From Trebonia sp. (GTDB lineage: Bacteria; Actinomycetota; Actinomycetes; Streptosporangiales; Streptosporangiaceae): 12,755 nucleotides of DNA. The notes beneath the pieces were generated by a model. That model was not told where the DNA came from and did no database searches. It saw only the letters and a program-made list of their open reading frames with translations. Shown here one piece after another: positions 1 through 6,116 of the stretch (position 1 is the first letter of the stretch; each line of letters starts with the position of its first letter). The stretch spans positions 1-12,755 of the forward strand of contig JASHXJ010000323.1 in the NCBI GenBank assembly GCA_030043595.1. The letters run 5' to 3'. Position numbers and translations under genes: made by a program.

Positions 1-611
1 TCCGCTATCTGGGCTGGTTTCAGCCTGCGCACCCGGGCGAACGGCCCGCGTGCCAGCTCGCTGCCCGCGTGCCCGATCAGCGACTCGAAGTCGTGCCAGT
101 CGCGGAATGACGGCCCGTCCTCGGCAGGCGTGCTGTGCGGATCCGGTCCGAGCAGGCCGAACAGCCGTCGCGGCCGCCGCCTGGTGTCCACGCCCGACAG
201 CACCCATTCCGCTCCGTCCCGGTACAGCTGCAGGTCCCAGGCGCGAACCAGCCGGGCGTTCTCCACGTCGATCAGCCGGTGGCCGAGCACGTCCGCGCTG
301 AGCAGCACCTCTCCCTCGCGCCGCTCGAACTGCCGCAGGTCCAGCTTGGCCGTCGTCAGCCTGAGCACGTCACCGTCGAATTCGGCGACCTTCTCCAGCT
401 GGACGAAGACCTCCCGCCCGCCGCCGATCGCCGCGACGATGCCCGTGACCTCCGGGTAATCCGAGCCGCGAAGCCGGACGATCACGTCGGACAGCCGCCC
501 GAGCGACTGTCCGCCGCTGTCGACCACTGGCCGCTTGAGCAGGGTGGAAAGACGCAACGTCTGCCCGCGTTCCGCCGTCGGCGGCGGCGACGCAGGCGAA
601 GTACTAGTCAT
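1..611 (-). CDS. PRC-barrel / MgtE_N-type protein, N-terminal part (partial, runs off left edge)
   Basis: The minus strand is open from an ATG at 611 to the window edge (203 codons, no stop). It begins MTSTSPASPPPTAERGQ, an unstructured leader. A PRC-barrel-like domain follows at about residues 20-95 (TLLKRPVVDSGGQSLGRLSD, then LDLRQFERREGEVLLSADVLG), with a second related strand set (DVLGHRLIDVENARLVRAWD). The readable part ends FARVRRLKPAQIA, which is how an MgtE_N domain usually opens (LKPAQIADLLEEL in relatives). I infer the actinobacterial family with PRC-barrel, MgtE_N and CBS domains, linked to magnesium transport or sensing. Whether a membrane channel domain follows cannot be seen. 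The start is supported by AAGAGG 6 bases upstream and an in-frame TAG just before it. It is divergent from the first KimA-like gene. The domain call is good; the exact function is open. Confidence 0.8.
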   Translation of the reverse strand, partial: MTSTSPASPPPTAERGQTLRLSTLLKRPVVDSGGQSLGRLSDVIVRLRGSDYPEVTGIVAAIGGGREVFVQLEKVAEFDGDVLRLTTAKLDLRQFERREGEVLLSADVLGHRLIDVENARLVRAWDLQLYRDGAEWVLSGVDTRRRPRRLFGLLGPDPHSTPAEDGPSFRDWHDFESLIGHAGSELARGPFARVRRLKPAQIA

Positions 612-947
612 GTGATGCCTCTTGGTTAGCTAGCCCTGTGCTGCCGCGAGCCGGCCCGGGCGGTCCCGCGATCCCTATGCTTCCCGCAAACAACGGCTCT
701 TCCACCGAATCCGCCCGAAGTGGCGCTCGCCGCGGGCGGACCCGTGTTCCCTCCCTCACCATGCCACCCGCGGGTGAACGCAAGGTTGCCGGGGTATCCC
801 TTTGCTGGTCTCTTCTCCCGCCTTCGGCACTCACTGGAACCCGCCCGCCATGCCCCGCCCGCCATGGCGCCGCGCCATGCCGCGCTTAACCTGGTGCATT
901 GAGGGTGGTAAGAAGTCACCGGCACAGTACACCGACGAAAGGCGCGG
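612..947. other. 336-bp divergent intergenic region, possible structured leader
   Basis: No convincing gene lies here; the short ORFs crossing it lack domain sense. It must hold the promoters and leaders of two divergent genes. On the minus strand, leading to the PRC-barrel gene, are CCCCGGCAACC (784-794) and CTAGCTAACC (624-633) close to the start codon. Both words recall riboswitch cores (SAM-type and c-di-AMP ydaO-type respectively), but the rest of neither consensus is evident. On the plus strand the leader of the transporter gene carries three spaced GCCATG repeats and a CTTAAC word. A weak promoter candidate, TTAACC (886-891), 17 bp, TAAGAA (909-914), precedes the gene. Confidence 0.5.
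841..879 (+). repeat. Three short direct repeats containing GCCATG
   Basis: CCGCCCGCCATG occurs at 841-852 and again at 855-866, a 14-bp period. A shortened third copy ends in GCCATG at 874-879. They lie 70-110 bp upstream of the KimA-like start at 948. They could be tandem protein-binding sites or simple GC-rich sequence; nothing else separates these. Confidence 0.4.
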
Positions 948-3419
948 ATGGTGGCCATGCCCAAGCCAGCGGGCGTGCTCGAACGACGCGGCAGCCAGCC
1001 GGACGGCGTCTGGTACACGGCGAAGCGCCGGCTGCTCGGCCCGCCTCTGGTTAACGAGCAGCTCGGCGAGCAGCGGCTGTCCAAGCCGCTCGCGCTTGGC
1101 GTGCTGTCACCGGACGGGATCTCGTCGTCCGCCTACGGCACCGAGGAGATCCTGATCGCGCTGCTGCCGCTGGCTGGGCTGGCGGCGTTCACCCTGATCC
1201 TCCCGATGACGCTGGTCATCCTGCTCGTCATGACCCTCGTGGTGCTCTCCTACCGCGAGGTCGTCATGGTCTACATCAGGCCCGGCGGCTCCTACGTGGT
1301 CGCGCGGGAGAACTTCGGGCCGCGGATCGCGCAGATCTGCGCGGTGGCGCTGCTGATCGACTACGTGGTGACCGTCGCGGTGCAGATCGCCGCCGGCACG
1401 GCGGCCGTCGCGTCCGCGTTCCCGGCGATCGGCCCGTACAAGCTGGAGATCTGTGTCGGCGTCGTGCTCGTCATGTGCTACGGCAACCTGCGCGGGATCA
1501 AGGAAGCGGGCCGTGCCTTCGCCATCCCCACCTACCTGTTCGCGGGCTCGGTCATCTTGATGATCGTGGTGGGGCTGATCCGCGAGGCCATGGGCAACCT
1601 CCAGGCCTACGACCCGCAGACGCTGCACGGTACTTACCAGCTCGGCTCGGGCACGGCGGGAATCATCAGCTTCGTCATGATCTTCACGCTGCTGCGCGCG
1701 TTCGCGAACGGCGGCGCGTCGCTGACCGGCATCGAGGCGGTGAGTGACGCGGTGGGCGCGTTCCATCCCCCGGAGGGAGTGAACGCCCGCCGGGTGCTCA
1801 TCACCGAGGGGCTCATCCTGGGCACACTGGTGGCCGGCATCTCCTGGCTCGCCCACGCGACGCACGCCACGCCGTATGTCGCCGGCTACCCGACCGTGCT
1901 GGCACAGGAAGCGCAGAAAGTCTTCGGTCACACCTTCATCGGGCAGTCCCTGTTCCTGCTGGTGCAGGCCGCCACGATGCTGATCCTCTACACCGGCGGC
2001 AACACCAGCTTCAACGGGTTCCCGTTCCTGACCAGCTACGTCGCGGGCGACTCGTTCCTGCCGCGCTGGCTGCTCAAGCGCGGCCACCGGCTGGTGTTCT
2101 CGAACGCGATCATCCTGCTGACAATCGTCTCGGTCGCGCTGCTGGTCATCAAGGACGCGGACGTCAACAGCCTGGTGCCGCTGTACGCGATCGGGGTGTT
2201 CACCGCGTTCTCGATGGCCGGCTTCGGCATGGCCAAGTACCACCACACGCACCGGGCGCAGGGCTGGCGGCACAGGTTCGCGATCAACTTCTCCGCCGGG
2301 GTGCTGACCGCGATCGTCGTGGTCATCTTCGCGGTCGTGAAGTTCACCGAGGGCGCCTGGGTGGTGCTGGTGCTCTTCGCCGTCCTCGTCCCGGCGCTGA
2401 TCCGGCTGAACGCCGAATACCGGGCCGAGGCCGAGGTGCTGGACACGGTCAGCGGCGAGCAGCCGCGACCCGCCCCGCATTACTCCCGGCGCGTGGTCTT
2501 CGTCTTCGTGGACAGCTTCGACCTGGCCACCCTGGCGGCCCTGCGCTACGCGCGGAGCCTGCGGCCGACCACGATCCGCGCGGTGCACTTCGTGATCGAC
2601 AACGTGCGGGCCGAACGGCTGCGCGAGAAGTGGACCCGGGCCGACCGCGGCGTCGCGCTCGACTTCATCGACTGCCCCGACCGACGGCTGACGAAGGCCG
2701 CCACCGAGCTTGCGGAGCGGGAGGTCCAGGACCCGGGTACGCACGTCACCGTCATCCTGCCGAGGCGCAGCTACTCACCGCTGCTCGGCCGCCTGCTGCA
2801 TGACCGCACGGCCGACAAGATCGCCGCCGCGGTCAGCCGGATCCCGCGGTCCGCCGCGACGATCGTCCCGTACGACGTGCCGAGCCGCGTGGCGGTGCTG
2901 CAGGCACGCCAGGCGGCGGCCAAGCCGGCCAGGCCCGGGAAGCCGGCCGTGGCGGTGCCGACGGCGGAACCAGCGGAAACCGACGCGGAGCAGGCCGCCA
3001 CCGCCCAGGCGCTCGCGCGCGAGGCCGACATCGCCGCGCGGCATACCCTGTCCGGCGAGGCGGTGCCCGGGCAGCCGCGCGCGCCCAGGTGGCACCGGGG
3101 CAGCGGCGACGGGCAGGGCGCGTCAGTCACGGCGCCGAGCGTGTCCCCGATCGGCTCGGTGACCTCGCCGGGGAAGGTGACGGTCGAGGGCCGGGTCCGG
3201 GTCGTCGAGATCCGGCCGGTCGAGCGGAACTCGGTGCTGGCCGTGGAGATCAGCGACCCTACGGGGAGCCTGACCGCGATGTTCTACGGCAGGTCGCACA
3301 TCCCGGGTCTCGTCTGCGGCGCCCGCGTCCGGTTCAACGGCTCCGCGGGAATCCGCGGCGGCCAGCCCGTGATGATCAACCCCGCATATGAGCTGCTGTT
3401 CCCCAGCGGCGGGGAGTAG
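948..3419 (+). CDS. KimA-like APC-family potassium transporter with C-terminal Usp-like and OB-fold domains (paralog 1)
   Basis: Predicted inner-membrane potassium importer of 823 residues. Residues about 25-490 are an APC-fold, roughly 12-helix domain very like Bacillus KimA: KRRLLGPPLVNEQ, SPDGISSSAYGTEE, SYREVVMVYIRPGGSYVVARE, NLRGIKEAGRAF, SLTGIEAVSDAV, and TGGNTSFNGFPFL. Asp56 and Tyr63, Asp138/Tyr139/Thr142, and Thr260/Glu263 fall where KimA has residues reported, as I recall, around its potassium path. Residues about 510-650 (YSRRVVFVFVDSFDLATLAA, HVTVILPRRSYSPLLGRLLH) are a Usp-like cytosolic domain. A low-complexity Ala/Pro linker leads to an OB-fold at about 740-823 (VTVEGRVRVVEIRPVE, LTAMFYGRSHIPGL, MINPAYELL). 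KimA itself is about 600 residues and lacks the OB-fold. The ATG at 948 has GAAAGG 5 bases upstream. The gene ends 3 bp from its paralog, which faces it. Substrate is inferred from family; amino-acid transport is the main alternative. Confidence 0.82.
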   Translation: MVAMPKPAGVLERRGSQPDGVWYTAKRRLLGPPLVNEQLGEQRLSKPLALGVLSPDGISSSAYGTEEILIALLPLAGLAAFTLILPMTLVILLVMTLVVLSYREVVMVYIRPGGSYVVARENFGPRIAQICAVALLIDYVVTVAVQIAAGTAAVASAFPAIGPYKLEICVGVVLVMCYGNLRGIKEAGRAFAIPTYLFAGSVILMIVVGLIREAMGNLQAYDPQTLHGTYQLGSGTAGIISFVMIFTLLRAFANGGASLTGIEAVSDAVGAFHPPEGVNARRVLITEGLILGTLVAGISWLAHATHATPYVAGYPTVLAQEAQKVFGHTFIGQSLFLLVQAATMLILYTGGNTSFNGFPFLTSYVAGDSFLPRWLLKRGHRLVFSNAIILLTIVSVALLVIKDADVNSLVPLYAIGVFTAFSMAGFGMAKYHHTHRAQGWRHRFAINFSAGVLTAIVVVIFAVVKFTEGAWVVLVLFAVLVPALIRLNAEYRAEAEVLDTVSGEQPRPAPHYSRRVVFVFVDSFDLATLAALRYARSLRPTTIRAVHFVIDNVRAERLREKWTRADRGVALDFIDCPDRRLTKAATELAEREVQDPGTHVTVILPRRSYSPLLGRLLHDRTADKIAAAVSRIPRSAATIVPYDVPSRVAVLQARQAAAKPARPGKPAVAVPTAEPAETDAEQAATAQALAREADIAARHTLSGEAVPGQPRAPRWHRGSGDGQGASVTAPSVSPIGSVTSPGKVTVEGRVRVVEIRPVERNSVLAVEISDPTGSLTAMFYGRSHIPGLVCGARVRFNGSAGIRGGQPVMINPAYELLFPSGGE

Positions 3420-3422
3420 CGC

Positions 3423-5858
3423 TCACTCCGCGGCATCCCTGGGCACCAGCTGGTACGCCGGGTTGACCATGGCGGGCCCGTCCTCGCGCATCGACACCTT
3501 GCCGTCCAGCCGCAGCCGGGCGCCGGGTTCCACGCCGGGAATGTGGGTGCGGCCGTAGAACATCGCCGTCAGCGCCCCCGTCCCGTCGGTCACCGTGCAC
3601 TCGAACACGCAGTTCTGCTCGACGGGCCGGATCTCCACCGCCCGTACCTTGCCCTCGACCGTCGCCTTGCCCGGCCCGCTGAGCGCGCCGATGGGCGTGA
3701 CGCCGGCCGGCAGCACCGGGGGCCGTCCTTCGGATCCGTCCCCCTTGCCCGCGACCGCGTCCTCGGGGCTCTTTTCCTTCATCCGAACGGTCCGTGGCGC
3801 CTCCCCTTCCCCCCGCTCCGTCGCCATCCGGGCGGCGTGCCGGGCGTGCAGCACCTGGACACGGCTCTCGACATCGAACGGGATGATCGTCGCGGCGGAG
3901 TTGGGCACCCGGCTGACCACCGCGGCGATCTTGTCCGCCGTGCGGTCGTGGAGCAGCCGCCCCATCAGCGGCGAGTAGCTGCGCCGTGGCAGCACCACGG
4001 TGACGTGCGTGCCCTTCTGCTCAGCCTCGCGGTTGACGAGCTCCACGGAAGCCCGCAGCAGCCTGCGGTCCGGCGTGTCAATCATCTCCAGCGGAATGCC
4101 CTGCCCGAAGCGAACCCAGTCCTCGCGCAGCTTTTCCGCCTGGGCGGCGTCGATGACGAAGTGCACCGCGCGGACCGTCGTCGGCCGCAGGCCGCGGGCG
4201 TACCTGATCGCGGCGAACGTCGCCAGGTCCACGCCGTCCACGAAGATCAGGACCACGCGACGGCTGTAGTTCGGCTGCCGCAGCGTGATGCCGGCGGCTC
4301 CCCGGTCGCCGATGTTCTGCAGGACCTCGGCCTCCATACGGTACTGCCGGTTGAGCCTGATCAGCGCGAATACCAGGAGCGGGAAGATGATCACGATCAC
4401 CCAGGCGCCCTCGGTGAACTTGACGATCGCGAAGATCGCGACCACGATCGCCGTGTAGACGGCCGCGGTGCGGTTGATCACCAGCCGCCGCCGCCAGCCG
4501 CTTTCCTTGACCCGCTTGTGGTATCTCGCCATGCCGAACCCGGCCATCGAGAACCCGGTGAAGACGCCGATCGCGTAGAACGGGATCAGGCCGTTGACCT
4601 TGGCGCTGGTGGTGATCAGCAGGATCAGCGAGACGATGGTGAGCACGATGATGCCGTTGGACAGCGCCAGCCGGTGCCCGCGCTTGGTCAGCCACCGGGG
4701 CAGGAACGAGTCGCCCGCGACGAAGCTGGCGAGGAACGGGAACCCGCTGAAACTGGTGTTCCCGCCGGTGAACAGGATCAGCGCGGTGGCGGCCTGCACC
4801 ACGAAGTACATGAAGTGGCCGGCCGTCCCGAAGACGACGTTTGCTTCCTGGGCGAGCACGGTCGGGTAGCCCGCCTCGTAGGGGATCGCGTGGGTGACGT
4901 GCGCCAGCCAGGAGATCCCCGCGATGAGGAACGCCACGATCGACCCCTGCGTGACGAGGATCTGCCGGGCGTTGCGGCCCTCCGGCGGGCGCAGCGCGCT
5001 GACCGCGTTGGAGACCGCCTCGATGCCGGTCAGCGACGACCCGCCGTTGGCGAAGGCCTTCGCGAGCATGTAGATCATCCCGAGGCTCAGCAGGCCCTCC
5101 GTGCTGTGCCCGATCGGGAAGGTGGCGCCCGGGTACGAGCCGACCTTCGGCAGCCCGCTGGTCAGCTCGCGGGCCAGGCCGACGATGATCATCAGGCCGA
5201 CGGAGACGGAGAACAGGTAGGTCGGCAGCGCGAACGCGCGCCCGGCTTCCCGGATGCCGCGCAGGTTGCCGTAGCACATGATGAGGACCGCGATCACGGA
5301 GATGACCGTGAGGATGTCGGGGCCGATCACCGAGATGTTGCCGAGCTGCGGGAACGCGGACACGATCGCCGCGCTGCCGGCGGCGGTCTGCACCGCGACC
5401 GTCACCGTGTAGTCGATGAGCAGCGCTACCGCGGCGACCTGCGCCACGCGAGGCCCGAAGTTCTCCCTGGCGACCACGTAGGAGCCGCCCGCCCGGGTGT
5501 AGACCGTGACCACCTCGCGGTAGGACAGCACCACCAGGGCGACGCCGGCCAGGATCACCAGCGTCATCGGCAGGATCAGCGTGAACGCGGCCAGGCCGAC
5601 CACCTGGATCATCTCGATCAGCATTTCCTCGGTGCCGTACGCGGCCGAGGAGATGCCGTCGCAGGAGAGCACGCCCAGCGCCAGCGGCCTGGACAGCCGC
5701 TCCTCGCTGATCTGGTCGTTGACCAGGGGCGGCCCGAGGAGCCGGCGCTTGAGCGAGTAGGCGAACGTCTCCGACACCCTGCCGTCGGGTACGGCGGCGC
5801 CTGACAGCTCGTCCGGCACGCCGCCGTCAGCCAGCCCGGTTCCCTGGGGAGCCGCCAC
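3423..5858 (-). CDS. KimA-like APC-family potassium transporter with C-terminal Usp-like and OB-fold domains (paralog 2)
   Basis: Second copy of the same architecture, 811 residues from a GTG at 5858. The APC domain covers about residues 37-490 (KRRLLGPPLVNDQ, SCDGISSAAYGTEE, GGSYVVARENFGPR, SLTGIEAVSNAV, TGGNTSFSGFPFL), with Asp67 and Tyr74 at the KimA-like positions. A Usp-like domain follows (YSRRVVLIFVDGVDLATFAA, THVTVVLPRRSYSPLMGR). A charged, dissimilar linker leads to a final OB-fold (ATVEGKVRAVEIRPVE, LTAMFYGRTHIPGVEPG, MVNPAYQLV). The ATG at 5900 would add 14 residues but has no good ribosome site. GTG 5858 has GGAGG 9 bases upstream, so I prefer it. The gene diverges from the KdpD-like kinase across about 260 bp and converges on paralog 1. 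The ends are conserved between paralogs and the linkers are not, which suggests an old inverted duplication. Potassium as substrate is inferred. Confidence 0.82.
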   Translation of the reverse strand: MAAPQGTGLADGGVPDELSGAAVPDGRVSETFAYSLKRRLLGPPLVNDQISEERLSRPLALGVLSCDGISSAAYGTEEMLIEMIQVVGLAAFTLILPMTLVILAGVALVVLSYREVVTVYTRAGGSYVVARENFGPRVAQVAAVALLIDYTVTVAVQTAAGSAAIVSAFPQLGNISVIGPDILTVISVIAVLIMCYGNLRGIREAGRAFALPTYLFSVSVGLMIIVGLARELTSGLPKVGSYPGATFPIGHSTEGLLSLGMIYMLAKAFANGGSSLTGIEAVSNAVSALRPPEGRNARQILVTQGSIVAFLIAGISWLAHVTHAIPYEAGYPTVLAQEANVVFGTAGHFMYFVVQAATALILFTGGNTSFSGFPFLASFVAGDSFLPRWLTKRGHRLALSNGIIVLTIVSLILLITTSAKVNGLIPFYAIGVFTGFSMAGFGMARYHKRVKESGWRRRLVINRTAAVYTAIVVAIFAIVKFTEGAWVIVIIFPLLVFALIRLNRQYRMEAEVLQNIGDRGAAGITLRQPNYSRRVVLIFVDGVDLATFAAIRYARGLRPTTVRAVHFVIDAAQAEKLREDWVRFGQGIPLEMIDTPDRRLLRASVELVNREAEQKGTHVTVVLPRRSYSPLMGRLLHDRTADKIAAVVSRVPNSAATIIPFDVESRVQVLHARHAARMATERGEGEAPRTVRMKEKSPEDAVAGKGDGSEGRPPVLPAGVTPIGALSGPGKATVEGKVRAVEIRPVEQNCVFECTVTDGTGALTAMFYGRTHIPGVEPGARLRLDGKVSMREDGPAMVNPAYQLVPRDAAE

Positions 5859-5907
5859 TAGAGCCTGCCTCCATCCGCGTCGCGGCCAGATGACCGCCAT
5901 TCTCTCG

Positions 5908-5941
5908 CTGACGCTGCGTAACGGTCAGGGACCGAAGTCCC
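5908..5941 (-). promoter_or_regulatory. Small hairpins upstream of the second KimA-like gene
   Basis: On the minus strand GGGAC-TTCG-GTCCC (5941-5928) is a perfect 5-bp stem with a TTCG tetraloop, an unusually stable RNA hairpin. Directly downstream, CTGAC and GTCAG (5928-5924 and 5912-5908) form a second 5-bp inverted repeat with an 11-base loop. Both lie 50-85 bases ahead of the preferred GTG start, so they would be in the leader if transcription starts further upstream. They could be regulatory or stabilising; no known riboswitch consensus is recognised. Confidence 0.35.
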
Positions 5942-6047
5942 CGCAAAAGGAGCCTTCAGGCGGTGGCGTGGCGGACGGCGCTGTCGTTGGTTTCTCATTG
6001 CGGGCTTCAGGCTAGGCGCTGCCGCGAGTGATCAGTGCAAGCGCCGC

Positions 6048-6088
6048 GTTAAGCCTTCTGACCTGGGTGTTAAGGATCTATCAAGATC
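6048..6088 (+). promoter_or_regulatory. Candidate regulator site: two GTTAAG direct repeats and a GATCT/AGATC inverted repeat
   Basis: GTTAAG occurs at 6048-6053 and 6069-6074, 21 bp apart, which is two helical turns and so the same DNA face. Immediately after lies a perfect 5-bp inverted repeat, GATCT (6075-6079), atca, AGATC (6084-6088). The site is 29-69 bp before the kinase start and in the shared region with the divergent transporter gene. OmpR-family regulators such as KdpE commonly bind direct repeats, so it is a candidate KdpE site. AT-rich words like these stand out in this GC-rich sequence. Binding is inferred. Confidence 0.35.
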
Positions 6089-6116
6089 GGCGATTACGGG
6101 CTGGGCAAGCGCTGAA

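Noticed and set aside
626..1084. 152-residue minus-strand ORF across the first spacer
   Set aside because: Overlaps the transporter start, has no recognisable domain and no ribosome site of note.
1107..2744. 545-residue open frame on the minus strand
   Set aside because: Antisense shadow of the first transporter with the same low-complexity RDHQ-rich composition.
3405..3440. Terminator between the convergent transporters
   Set aside because: No stem-loop of useful length was seen around the 3-bp gap.
3543..5804. 753-residue open frame on the plus strand
   Set aside because: It is antisense to the second transporter. Its product is rich in Arg, Asp, His and Gln with no domain, a usual shadow of a GC-biased gene.
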